From: Luteitalea pratensis
GTDB taxonomy: Bacteria > Acidobacteriota > Vicinamibacteria > Vicinamibacterales > Vicinamibacteraceae
Length of the DNA stretch: 64,000 nucleotides
Assembly (NCBI RefSeq): GCF_001618865.1
Contig: NZ_CP015136.1
Location: 4,995,001 to 5,059,000, forward strand
Direction: 5' to 3'
The stretch's first letter is position 1. Each line of letters begins with the position of its first letter. Below, piece after piece: positions 1 through 8,253 of this stretch. Below the pieces are notes generated by a model, which worked only from the letters and a program-made list of their open reading frames with translations, searched no databases and was not told where the DNA came from. The translations under genes and the position numbers were made by a program.

Positions 1-756
<756 letters not shown>

Positions 757-778
757 ACCCGGAGCAGGACACACGACG

Positions 779-1348
779 ATGGACGTCACGGATCTGAAGT
801 CGCTGTTCGACGAGTCGCGCAAGCGCATGGGCGGGGTGCTCGATCACCTCAAGCGCGAGATGGCCGGCGTGCGCACCGGCCGCGCCTCCACGGCGCTGCT
901 CGACAACGTGCACGTGGAGGCGTACGGCTCGTCGATGCCGCTCAACCAGGTGGCGCAGCTCTCCGTGCCCGAATCGACGCTGATCGTGGCGCAGCCGTTC
1001 GACCCGCAGTTGATGGGCGCCATCGAGAAGGCGATCCGTTCGGCCAACCTCGGGCTGAACCCGGCCAACGACGGCAAGGTCGTGCGCATCCCGCTGCCGG
1101 CGCTGACCGAGGAACGCCGCAAGGAACTCACCAAGGTGATCCACAAGCTCGCCGAGGAGGCACGCAACGGCGTCCGCCAGGTCCGCCGCGATGCCAACGA
1201 CCGGCTGAAGAAGCTGCTCAAGGATCACGACATCTCGGAAGACGACGAGCGTCGCGGCCTCGACGAGGTGCAGAAGCTCACCGACCAGCATGTCGGGTTG
1301 ATCGACGACTTCCAGAAGAAGAAGGATCAGGAACTCCTCACGGTGTGA
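779..1348 (+). CDS. frr: Ribosome recycling factor
   Basis: RRF dissociates the post-termination ribosome together with EF-G. The 189-residue product has the family length (about 185) and characteristic stretches: KRMGGVLDHLKREMAGVRTG near the N-terminus, the ASTALLD segment, the IPLPALTEERRKELTK hinge region in the middle and a C-terminal helix rich in Lys and Asp. It lies 22 bases after pyrH. Its TGA stop overlaps the GTG start of the asparaginase gene (GTGA), which indicates translational coupling. Assignment is secure. Confidence 0.97.
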   Translation: MDVTDLKSLFDESRKRMGGVLDHLKREMAGVRTGRASTALLDNVHVEAYGSSMPLNQVAQLSVPESTLIVAQPFDPQLMGAIEKAIRSANLGLNPANDGKVVRIPLPALTEERRKELTKVIHKLAEEARNGVRQVRRDANDRLKKLLKDHDISEDDERRGLDEVQKLTDQHVGLIDDFQKKKDQELLTV

Positions 1349-2358
1349 CCCCCACCGTCGCCATCCTCTTCACCGGCGGCACGATCTCGATGCGCATCGA
1401 CACGCGCTCGGGATCGGCCGTCCCGGCCATGCGCGGCGACGACATCCTCGTGCACGTTCCGCAACTGGCCGACGTGGCCGACATCGAGCTCGAGGATGTC
1501 GCGCAGTTGCCCGGTCCGCACGTCACACCGGAACACATGTGGCGCCTGGCCCGTCGCGTCGCGGCATGGCTGGAGCGGCCGGACGTCGACGGCGTGGTCG
1601 TCACGCACGGCACCGACACGCTGGAGGAGACCGCCTACTTCCTGGACATCGCGCTGCGTACCGACAAGCCGGTGGTGCTGGTCGGCGCCATCCGCACGAT
1701 GTCCGAGCCGAGCTGGGACGGTCCCGCGAACCTGGTGCACGCCGTGCAGGTCGCCGGCTCCCCCGCCTCCCGGGCACGCGGCGTCATGGTCGCGATGAAC
1801 GAGCAGATCCTCTCGGCCCGGGAAGTCGAGAAGGTGCATACGGAAGCCGCCGCGTCGTTTCAGTCGCGCGAGTTCGGGCCGGTGGGCGTCGTCGATGCCG
1901 GAGTGGTGCGGTACCTGCGATCGAGTCCGCGCGAGGCCGGCTGGTTCGACGCCGAGGCCGATGGACTGCTGCGGGTGCGCCGCGTCGAGCCTGAGGTCGA
2001 CCTGATCAAGGTCGCCGCGGGAGCGGACGGCCGGTACGTGCGGTGCTCGATGGCCAGCGGCACCAGGGGACTGGTGATCGAGGCACTCGGCCGCGGCAAC
2101 GTGCCGCCAGCGATGCTCGACGACCTGGGCGCAGCCGTCCACAGTGGCCTGCCCGTGGTCCTCACCTCACGCTGCGGCGCCGGCAGCGTTCGCGAACGCT
2201 ACGGCTACGAAGGTGGCGGACGCGGGCTGCGCGATCTCGGCCTGATCTTCGCGGGGCGCCTCAGCGGCGTGAAGGCGCGCATCAAGCTGATGCTCGCCCT
2301 CGGCCACACCCACGACCACGACCGCCTGCGCGAGATCTTCGACGATCCCATGGGCTAG
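1345..2358 (+). CDS. Asparaginase-family amidohydrolase, probably cytosolic
   Basis: Probable L-asparaginase (asparagine to aspartate plus ammonia) of the bacterial type I/II fold. The first catalytic motif TGGTIS is at residues 10-15 with Thr13 as likely nucleophile, and the second, HGTDT, at 88-92 carries the Thr-Asp pair. GAGSV near residue 275 belongs to the C-terminal domain. No signal peptide is present, which fits a cytosolic enzyme. The GTG start overlaps the frr stop by four bases, so the gene is co-transcribed with pyrH-frr. Other amide substrates are possible because members of this fold differ in specificity. Confidence 0.88.
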   Translation: MTPTVAILFTGGTISMRIDTRSGSAVPAMRGDDILVHVPQLADVADIELEDVAQLPGPHVTPEHMWRLARRVAAWLERPDVDGVVVTHGTDTLEETAYFLDIALRTDKPVVLVGAIRTMSEPSWDGPANLVHAVQVAGSPASRARGVMVAMNEQILSAREVEKVHTEAAASFQSREFGPVGVVDAGVVRYLRSSPREAGWFDAEADGLLRVRRVEPEVDLIKVAAGADGRYVRCSMASGTRGLVIEALGRGNVPPAMLDDLGAAVHSGLPVVLTSRCGAGSVRERYGYEGGGRGLRDLGLIFAGRLSGVKARIKLMLALGHTHDHDRLREIFDDPMG

Positions 2359-2365
2359 GACTCAA

Positions 2366-2428
2366 GTCTCAAGTCTCACGTCTCACGTCTCAGGCAAGGC
2401 CTGCTTGAGACCTGAGACCTGAGACCTG
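2366..2428. repeat. Short tandem words in inverted arrangement between convergent genes
   Basis: Five near-copies of GTCTCA on the plus strand are followed, after a GGCAAGGCCTGC centre, by three copies of TGAGACC, the reverse complement. The two halves can fold into an imperfect long hairpin. It lies between the convergent asparaginase and pfkA genes, where it could serve as a bidirectional terminator. No U-tract is present, so that role is only a guess. Confidence 0.7.
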
Positions 2429-2431
2429 CAC

Positions 2432-3517
2432 CTATTCGTCCCCGAAACTGATTCCGAGCGACTTCGCGGTCCGGACGACGTCCCCGTCGGCCGGGACGAG
2501 GCGCATCTTGCCGCCGACGTCGGCCAGGGGGATCGATCCGATCTCCGGCGGGTGGAAGGCAACCATCCGATCGCTCTCGCCCTTGACCAGGAGTTCCACG
2601 GCCATCGCACCGAACCGGGTGGCGAGCATGCGGTCGAAGCTGGTCGGCGAGCCGCCGCGCTGGAGGTGACCGAGCACCACGGTGCGCGTCTCCTTGCCGG
2701 TCAGTTTCTCGAGTTCGGCGGCGACACGGTGGCCGACGCCGCCAAGCCGCTCGACGTATCCGCCGTCTGCCGCCTTGACGAGCGACACCTTGCCGCCCCG
2801 CGGCACGGCGCCCTCGGCGACCACGACGATACTGAACTTGGCCCCGAAGGAGTCACGCTCCTTGATCCTCTGGGCGACGATGTCGATGTCGTACGGGATC
2901 TCCGGGACCATGATGACGTCGGCGCCGCCGGCGACGCCCGAGTACAGGGCAATCCAGCCCGCGTAGCGCCCCATGACCTCGACCACCATGACGCGCTGAT
3001 GCGCCTGGGCGGTCGTGTGCAACCGGTCGATGGCGTCGGTGGCAAACGCTACGGCCGTGTCGAACCCGAAGCAGTTGGTGGTGCCGACGATGTCATTGTC
3101 GATCGTCTTGGGCACGCCGATGATCGGCATCCCCTTCTTGTTGAACTCGTGCGCGATGGAGAGCGTCCCGTCGCCGCCGATGACGACGATGCCGTCGATC
3201 TGCAGCTTGTGGAACATCTCCATGCATCGCTCGGCGTAGTCCTTCGGGCCGTCGCTGGTGTCGATCGGCTTGAGGAAGGGATTGCCGCGGTTGACGGTCC
3301 CGAGGATCGTGCCGCCGACTCGAAGGATCCCGGTGACGTTCCGCGGCGTGAGCACGGTGTGGCGGTTGGTCTCGAGCAGCCCGTCGAAGCTGTTCTCGAG
3401 GCCGAGACACTCGATCCCGTAGTTGTAGGACGACTTGACCACGGCGCGGATGACCGCGTTCAGGCCGGGGGCGTCACCACCTCCGGTGAGTACACCAATC
3501 CGACGGACCTTGCTCAT
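2432..3517 (-). CDS. pfkA: 6-phosphofructokinase (ATP/PPi specificity ambiguous)
   Basis: Glycolytic enzyme that phosphorylates fructose 6-phosphate. The N-terminal TGGGDAPGLN (residues 11-20) is the family signature. The site that separates ATP from PPi enzymes reads GGDGT (114-118), with Gly as in ATP enzymes. The sugar-binding loop reads PKTIDND (136-142), with Lys as in PPi enzymes rather than PGTIDND. This Gly/Lys mix is known in group III PFKs, many of which use ATP. The C-terminal part has VVLGHLQRGGSPTSFDR. Length 361 residues. The gene stands alone, with a leader of roughly 60-70 bases containing a small hairpin (3557-3573) and a TATACT -10 candidate near 3582-3590 on the minus strand. 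Confidence 0.95.
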   Translation of the reverse strand: MSKVRRIGVLTGGGDAPGLNAVIRAVVKSSYNYGIECLGLENSFDGLLETNRHTVLTPRNVTGILRVGGTILGTVNRGNPFLKPIDTSDGPKDYAERCMEMFHKLQIDGIVVIGGDGTLSIAHEFNKKGMPIIGVPKTIDNDIVGTTNCFGFDTAVAFATDAIDRLHTTAQAHQRVMVVEVMGRYAGWIALYSGVAGGADVIMVPEIPYDIDIVAQRIKERDSFGAKFSIVVVAEGAVPRGGKVSLVKAADGGYVERLGGVGHRVAAELEKLTGKETRTVVLGHLQRGGSPTSFDRMLATRFGAMAVELLVKGESDRMVAFHPPEIGSIPLADVGGKMRLVPADGDVVRTAKSLGISFGDE

Positions 3518-3556
3518 ACGAAGACGTCAATCCTGAGAAGAAAAAAACGGGGAATC

Positions 3557-3573
3557 CAGCGTGGATCACGCTG
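3557..3573 (-). other. Hairpin in the pfkA leader
   Basis: A perfect 7-bp inverted repeat, CAGCGTG / CACGCTG with a 3-base loop, lies about 40 bases upstream of the pfkA ATG, in the presumed 5' untranslated region. It could affect message stability or mark a protein-binding site. No known RNA motif is recognised. Confidence 0.4.
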
Positions 3574-3599
3574 TGGACTGCTGAAGTATAAACGCAAAC

Positions 3600-3627
3600 G
3601 GGAGCGTTCCCGCGCTGGGAACGCCCC
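3600..3627 (-). terminator. Probable rho-independent terminator of the lipoprotein gene
   Basis: On the minus strand a strong stem (GGGNGCGTTCCC paired with GGGAACGCNCCC, 5-base loop) lies 20 bases beyond the stop of the 3648-4274 gene and is followed by a T-containing stretch (GTTTGCGTTTATACTT). The tail is not a pure T run, so termination may be partial, and the same stretch may hold the pfkA -10. Confidence 0.55.
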
Positions 3628-3647
3628 TGCCGAGTGAGCCGGACGGG

Positions 3648-4274
3648 TTACCGCGGCTGGCGCCGAGTGACCTGATCCCATACGGTGGCCGCGCCACCGC
3701 CGATCGCCGCACCGATGAGTGCGCCCTTCTTGCCGCCGGTGGCCGCCCCGACGCCTGCCCCAGCGCCAGCGGCCGACCCGATGATCAACGCGCTCTTCTG
3801 CCAACTTCGCGTCGCCGGCCGACGGTACTCGACGATGTCGTTGTCATAGGCGACGCGCCTGGCCTGTGGGCTCGAGGCAACTCTGCGCACCGGCGCCGCG
3901 GCGACCGGCTGGTATCCGCCCACGGGCGCGGATACGTATGTCGGGGTCATCGGACTCACAGGGACCACCGGGGCGGCAGCGACAAGCGGCGTCCCCAGGA
4001 CCGGGGTCGCCATGGGCGCCGCGGACACGCATTCGACCTGCGGCACGACCGCGCCGGAGACAACGACCTGGCGCATCAGCGCCTGCTGCCCGGCCGGGCA
4101 CGAGAGCAACACCGGCGCCGACACTGCAGACTGCACGCTCGCAGGCGTCCCCGAAGCAAGGCCGGCAGTGCCGGGCACCTGGGATGGCCCCGAGGCACAG
4201 GCGCTGGCGCCCGCGAGGATCGTGACCAGGGCGATGTGGGGGCGGATCGTGGCGAGCGTGGGAAGGGACATCAT
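3648..4274 (-). CDS. Glycine-zipper putative lipoprotein of unknown function
   Basis: The start was set at the ATG preceded by an AAGGAGG box (spacing about 6); a longer reading frame begins upstream without such a site. The 208-residue product has a hydrophobic export signal near residues 10-25 ending in GASAC, a weak lipobox. A low-complexity Ala/Pro/Val middle follows. A C-terminal glycine-zipper segment (about residues 160-200: ALIIGSAAGAGAGVGAATGG, then ALIGAAIGGGAATVW) is typical of outer-membrane-associated proteins such as YMGG/Rick_17kDa types. A role in the cell envelope is plausible but unproven. Confidence 0.75.
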   Translation of the reverse strand: MMSLPTLATIRPHIALVTILAGASACASGPSQVPGTAGLASGTPASVQSAVSAPVLLSCPAGQQALMRQVVVSGAVVPQVECVSAAPMATPVLGTPLVAAAPVVPVSPMTPTYVSAPVGGYQPVAAAPVRRVASSPQARRVAYDNDIVEYRRPATRSWQKSALIIGSAAGAGAGVGAATGGKKGALIGAAIGGGAATVWDQVTRRQPR

Positions 4275-4493
4275 CGTTGACCTCCTTGGCCTGTTGCCTC
4301 TCTCCACACCAAGGGTCGTGCCACTCCGATTGCCCTCCCCAAGTGCCAGCAACGAGCGGATGCGGCGGTCCCGCCATCGTCTCGCTCTGGTCGGGGTGTG
4401 CCCTTGTGAGGACGGTCATCCCGGTACACGCACGAGGGGCCCGTACGTCGTCGACGCACAGGCCCGTCCATTCAACCTTATCAAGAGACCGGC

Positions 4494-4733
4494 TCAGCGG
4501 AGTTGGCGCGACACGGCGCCCACGCTCAGCAAGGCGCCGCCCACCAGCACCAGCAATGTGGGCTCCGGAACGTCGGTGGGAGTGGGATTCCCCATTTCGT
4601 CCTCGACGGCGCTGACGTTCAGGGTCTCGAACCCGCCTGCGGCGCCCCAAACGAAGAACTGCGCCCCGATGATGACTCCCGGATGTTGCCGGTACATGCT
4701 GGCGCGGGCGCGAAGGCACCGTGAAAGAGGCAC
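4494..4733 (-). CDS. Short ORF ending in a PEP-CTERM sorting signal, likely gene remnant
   Basis: The 79-residue frame ends in VPEP (about residues 54-57), a hydrophobic segment LLVLVGGALLSVGA and a basic end (RQLR). This is the PEP-CTERM layout recognised by exosortase in exopolysaccharide-linked surface sorting. A normal PEP-CTERM protein also has an N-terminal signal peptide and a secreted domain. Here the frame begins at a weak GTG with no signal peptide, so the upstream part seems lost or frameshifted. No exosortase gene is present in the window. It could be an expressed short protein, but a decayed gene is more likely. Confidence 0.5.
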   Translation of the reverse strand: MPLSRCLRARASMYRQHPGVIIGAQFFVWGAAGGFETLNVSAVEDEMGNPTPTDVPEPTLLVLVGGALLSVGAVSRQLR

Positions 4734-4805
4734 TGAATGCGTACGAGATCAAACTCGGCAGCACGGGCTTCACCCATGACCTTCGTTCGCCATTCTTCTC
4801 CGCGC

Positions 4806-5207
4806 TTACGTGTCTATCGCCAACCCCGCGGCGAGCCACGCCTGACGTACGTCGAGCTCACGCGCCGCTGGCACGAGCACGAAGTCGGTGTCGAATGTCG
4901 CGGTCACGAAGACGGGGATGTCCACGCCGGCGAGCGGCGAGCTCAGCCGGGAAACGATGCCGGTGAGCGAGAAGTCAAGGGGACCGGCGACCACGAAGGC
5001 CGTAAACGGTCCTTCGTGACGCACGCCCGCCGGCACGCGGTCGATCGGACAGACGATGGACAACTCGTCCGGCGTTCGCGTGATCGACCAGACGGGTCCT
5101 TGCTGCATCCACGGCTCGACTGCGGCTGAGGGGTCGCACCGGCACACCGCGAGTGTGACCTCGAGCTTACGCAACCGGATGGGAAACGCGTCGCGCGTGA
5201 GGCTCAT
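4806..5207 (-). CDS. ACT-domain protein
   Basis: A 133-residue protein of the stand-alone double-ACT type. Recognisable stretches are LAVCRCDPSAAVEPWM near residue 20, SITRTPDELSIVCPIDRVPAGV (about 40-60) and GPLDFSLTGIVSRLSSPLAGVDIPVFVTATFDTDFVLV (about 75-112). ACT domains usually bind amino acids and act as allosteric regulators, but this family has no fixed physiological role. The ATG at 5207 was chosen because the homologous region begins just after it and the frame upstream runs through the tRNA gene. It lies downstream of tRNA-Ala on the same strand. Confidence 0.82.
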   Translation of the reverse strand: MSLTRDAFPIRLRKLEVTLAVCRCDPSAAVEPWMQQGPVWSITRTPDELSIVCPIDRVPAGVRHEGPFTAFVVAGPLDFSLTGIVSRLSSPLAGVDIPVFVTATFDTDFVLVPAARELDVRQAWLAAGLAIDT

Positions 5208-5283
5208 CGGCAACAGGGGCTGAAAGCGGAGGTCGGAAACGACAAACGCCGCAGCAGCCAGGGGCTCGTGCGGCGTTGATGTG

Positions 5284-5359
<76 letters not shown>

Positions 5360-5471
5360 CACTTCTGCTTCCGACCGTCTCGGGGGAGACGGCCGCGCGG
5401 CTGGCTCGCGGCCGGGCCAGACCTGCGTCGCTCGGCCTCAGGCGACCCTTCCGCCCGTTGACCGAACGCAA

Positions 5472-5477
5472 ATTGTA
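5472..5477 (-). promoter_or_regulatory. Candidate -10 box upstream of tRNA-Ala
   Basis: TACAAT on the minus strand, about 113 bases before the mature tRNA 5' end. No good -35 hexamer is seen at the usual distance. The AT-rich island is isolated in GC-rich surroundings, which makes it a reasonable but weak call. Confidence 0.35.
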
Positions 5478-5529
5478 GCACACCCGCCTTCGCCCTTGGC
5501 TTCGGCGAGGCCGGCGCGCGGCAGACCCC

Positions 5530-5575
5530 ATTGGGCATTAGGCATCGGACATTAGGCATCAGGCATTGGGCATTT
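5530..5575. repeat. Tandem GGCATT-type words upstream of fmdB
   Basis: About seven degenerate copies of a short word (TTGGGCATTA, GGCATCGGAC, ATTAGGCATC, AGGCATTGGGCATT) run directly into the TATAAT box of the next gene. The unit is about 7-8 bp and imperfect. Confidence 0.75.
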
Positions 5576-5576
5576 C

Positions 5577-5582
5577 TATAAT
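5577..5582 (+). promoter_or_regulatory. -10 box of the fmdB/PolX-like/lolA/secretin run
   Basis: A perfect TATAAT ends 9 bases before the GTG start of the zinc-ribbon gene, with no Shine-Dalgarno in between, so a leaderless or near-leaderless message is likely. The position where a -35 box would be falls in the tandem repeat and does not match the consensus. Confidence 0.55.
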
Positions 5583-5591
5583 GGTCCCATC

Positions 5592-5819
5592 GTGCCCATC
5601 TTCGAATACCGCTGCGACCACTGTGGCCACCGCTTCGAAGCCATCGTCCTGAATGGTCGGCAACCGGACCAGTGCCCGCAATGCGACCAACCGGACCTTC
5701 GCAAGCAGGTCTCGACGTTTGCCGCGCACGTCTCCGGTAGCACCAGTTTCCCCTCCGCACCCGCTGCCTGCGGCTCCTGCGGCGATCCACGCGGCCCCGG
5801 CAGTTGTCGGATGCACTGA
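5592..5819 (+). CDS. FmdB-type zinc-ribbon protein
   Basis: A 75-residue protein starting MPIFEYRC, the hallmark of the FmdB family of small putative regulatory proteins. Four cysteines at residues 8, 11, 28 and 31 (CDHC and CPQC) form a zinc ribbon. The tail is low complexity, rich in Ser, Pro, Gly and Cys. The start is GTG. Biochemical role is unknown in general; the name comes from a regulator of formamidase and amidase genes in a methylotroph. Its stop overlaps the possible start of the PolX-like gene by 16 bases. Confidence 0.85.
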   Translation: MPIFEYRCDHCGHRFEAIVLNGRQPDQCPQCDQPDLRKQVSTFAAHVSGSTSFPSAPAACGSCGDPRGPGSCRMH

Positions 5820-7540
5820 CCGGAGCCAGCGCCCTGTTCCATCTCCGCCGTCGCTCCCCCGTCGTCGTGGCCGATACGCTGGACCACATGGCCGGCCTGT
5901 GTCGGGCCCTGGGGCGTGCGCCCGAAGCCGCGCACTGGGCACATCTGTCCACCTCGATCCGCCGGGTGCTCGATCACCAGCCGCGCACGCCATGGAGCCT
6001 GCTGCGCCGATCGCTCGACGCGCAGGGATTGCTCGCCCTGCGTGACTCCGAACTCCTCGAAAGAGTTCGACGCGCCGATCATGACGAGATCGCCCACATG
6101 CAGCGGCGACTGCCGGCAGGCGCTCGCGCGCTGATCCGTCACGGGCAGCACCCGCTGCGGCACCGGGTCGCCGACGAGGACGTGCTGCTCGAGGCCGATC
6201 TCGAACGGCATCTGCCGGCCGATCTCGTCGACCTGCTGGCGCCCGAGGGCCCGGAGGACGCGCTGGTCCCGCTCGGCCGCGCGTGGATGCAGGCCAAACA
6301 GGTACGCAGGGAACTGGCGACCGCGGCCGGCACGCCGGATGCCTGGCACATGGTGGGCGGCCTGCGCCGCACCGATCCCGTCAGCCCTGATGTCGCGCTG
6401 CTCGCCGTCACCGAAGAGCCCGCCGCGTGGAGCCGGAGGGCGGCCGACGCCTTGCCCCGTGACGTACTCGTGGTGGCTGGCGCTCACGCCGTCGCGGTGG
6501 CCGCCGAGCCGGAGCCGATCGTCGTGCATGCCGTCACGCCGGAGTCCGTGGCGACCAGCCTGGCGTGGTACACCGGTCCGCGCGGGCACGTCCGCGCACT
6601 CAAGGCGCGCGCGGCCGCGGCGGGGCTGGCGCTGACGCGAGAGGCCTTGCTGGACGGCAGCACGGCGGTCCCACTGGCCGACGAAGGCGCGCTCTACACG
6701 CGCCTCGACCTGCCCTTCATTGCCGTGGAACTCCGGTCGCGTCCAAACGTGATCGAGGCGGCATTGGCAGGCACGCTGCCGACGTTGCTGGAGGTCGAGG
6801 ACATCCGCGGCGATCTGCACATGCACACGGTGTACAGCGATGGTCGGGACAGCGTTGCCGGCATGGTGCACGCCGCCCGCGCGCTCGGCTACGGGTACAT
6901 GGCGATCACCGATCATTCGCCGACGGCGAAGGCGTCGCGCGTCCTCACGCTCGAGCGCATCGCCGAGCAGGCCGGCGAGATCGCCGCGGTCCGCGCGCTG
7001 GTGCCCGGCATCACAATCCTGCACGGCATCGAATGCGACATCCAGGAAGACGGCAGCCTCGACGTGCCCGACGCAGTGCTGGAGCGGCTGGATATCGTGC
7101 TGGCCTCCCTGCACGAGAGCCATGGCCACTCGCCCGCGCGCCTCCTGCAACGCTACGAGCGCGTGATGCGGCATCCATTGGTCAACGTGATCACCCATCC
7201 GGCCAACCGCTCACCCGGCCGTCAGCCCGGTTACTCGCTCGCGTTCGAGCGTTTGTTCGAGCACGCTGCGCGCACGGGCACGGCGGTCGAGATCGACGGC
7301 GCACCGGGCCACCTCGACCTCGATTCCCCGCTCGCCGAAACAGCCGCGGCCATCGGCGCACCCATGCTGGTCGACAGCGACTGCCACATGGCCGACCGGT
7401 TGGGCCGGCAGATGCGGTTCGGCGTCGGGTTGGCGCGACGGGCGGGGATTACGAAAGCCCAGGTCCTCAACACCCGCGATGTCTCGGCCATCCGCGATTT
7501 CGTGGCCGCCAAGCGCCAAGGGCGGCCGTGGCAGGCGTAA
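5804..7540 (+). CDS. PolX-like protein: degenerate polymerase domain plus PHP phosphoesterase
   Basis: The layout matches the canonical PolX at 17622-19346: an N-terminal helical region, a nucleotidyltransferase-like middle and a C-terminal PHP domain. The PHP metal motifs look intact: DLHMHT (337-342), AITDHS (367-372), GIECDI (about 408) and DSDCH (about 524). The polymerase motif, which in the paralog reads GSLRRG...GDLD, is here GGLRRTDPVSPDVAL (about 185-199). The metal-binding Asp pair is missing and the helix-hairpin-helix loops are not recognisable. It may therefore be a phosphoesterase or exonuclease without polymerase activity. The TTG start overlaps fmdB; in-frame GTG at 5867 or ATG at 5888 are alternatives. 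lolA follows. Confidence 0.8.
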   Translation: MSDALTGASALFHLRRRSPVVVADTLDHMAGLCRALGRAPEAAHWAHLSTSIRRVLDHQPRTPWSLLRRSLDAQGLLALRDSELLERVRRADHDEIAHMQRRLPAGARALIRHGQHPLRHRVADEDVLLEADLERHLPADLVDLLAPEGPEDALVPLGRAWMQAKQVRRELATAAGTPDAWHMVGGLRRTDPVSPDVALLAVTEEPAAWSRRAADALPRDVLVVAGAHAVAVAAEPEPIVVHAVTPESVATSLAWYTGPRGHVRALKARAAAAGLALTREALLDGSTAVPLADEGALYTRLDLPFIAVELRSRPNVIEAALAGTLPTLLEVEDIRGDLHMHTVYSDGRDSVAGMVHAARALGYGYMAITDHSPTAKASRVLTLERIAEQAGEIAAVRALVPGITILHGIECDIQEDGSLDVPDAVLERLDIVLASLHESHGHSPARLLQRYERVMRHPLVNVITHPANRSPGRQPGYSLAFERLFEHAARTGTAVEIDGAPGHLDLDSPLAETAAAIGAPMLVDSDCHMADRLGRQMRFGVGLARRAGITKAQVLNTRDVSAIRDFVAAKRQGRPWQA

Positions 7541-7587
7541 GCGCGACATCCGACGAGACGGGGCCTGCGCACGTCAAAGGATTACCC

Positions 7588-8253
7588 ATGCCCACCCGAC
7601 GCTCGATCCTCCTCGCGTGCCTCGCCATGACGGCCATTACCGCGCCGTCGGCCCCAGCCCAGCCCGCCCCTTCCGACGCCCTGGCCAAGGCCGTCCAGGG
7701 GCACTATCAGCAAGTACGCGACTTCACCGCCAGCTTCGAACAGGCGTACGTCGGCGGCGCCCTCAAGCGGAAGACAGTCGAGCGTGGCACCGTCGCCATC
7801 CGCAAGCCGGGACGGATGCGCTGGGATTACGAGTCGCCCGAGAAGAAACTGTTCATCGCCGACGGCACACGCATGTACTTCTACGTTCCGGCCGATAAGC
7901 AGGTACGAGTCAGCGCCATGCCGGAATCGGGACGAGTACCGACGCCGATCCTCTTCCTCGCGGGCCGCGGGGACCTGCTCCGCGATTTCCGGGCCGAGGA
8001 GGTTCCGGTGCCGGCGGGCGCGACGGGCAGTCGAGCCCTGCGCCTCCGGCCGATTCGCCCCGAACCCGAGTACGACACGCTGACGCTGGTCGTGGACGGG
8101 ACGTCGTTTGCCATGCGGCAACTGATCGTCGTCGACGGCCAGGGCGGCACCTCCACGTTCAGCTTCGGCAATTTGCGCGAGAATGTCGGCGTGGCCGACA
8201 GCCGGTTCGTGTTCACCATGCCCAAGGGTGTCGATGTCGTCACGCAGGAGTGA
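7588..8253 (+). CDS. lolA: Outer-membrane lipoprotein carrier protein LolA
   Basis: Periplasmic chaperone that carries lipoproteins from LolCDE to the outer membrane. The 221-residue product begins with a signal peptide (MPTRRSILLACLAMTAITAPSA) and then has the LolA fold pattern: YQQVRDFTASFEQAYVG, GTVAIRKPGRMRWDYESPEKKLFIADG and YFYVPADKQV. The start was placed at the ATG before the signal peptide, although the frame is open far upstream across the PolX-like gene. The secretin gene begins inside its last 20 bases. Having lolA next to a lipoprotein secretin suggests shared envelope biogenesis. Confidence 0.92.
   Translation: MPTRRSILLACLAMTAITAPSAPAQPAPSDALAKAVQGHYQQVRDFTASFEQAYVGGALKRKTVERGTVAIRKPGRMRWDYESPEKKLFIADGTRMYFYVPADKQVRVSAMPESGRVPTPILFLAGRGDLLRDFRAEEVPVPAGATGSRALRLRPIRPEPEYDTLTLVVDGTSFAMRQLIVVDGQGGTSTFSFGNLRENVGVADSRFVFTMPKGVDVVTQE

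Noticed and set aside
2366-2428. Possible CRISPR-like repeat array
   Set aside because: Units are only 6-8 bp, degenerate and without spacers; there are no cas genes.
3844-4839. 331-codon minus-strand frame spanning the lipoprotein and PEP-CTERM regions
   Set aside because: Arg-rich frame in a different register from the glycine-zipper protein; part of it may be the frameshifted upstream section of the PEP-CTERM gene, but no coherent domain is visible.
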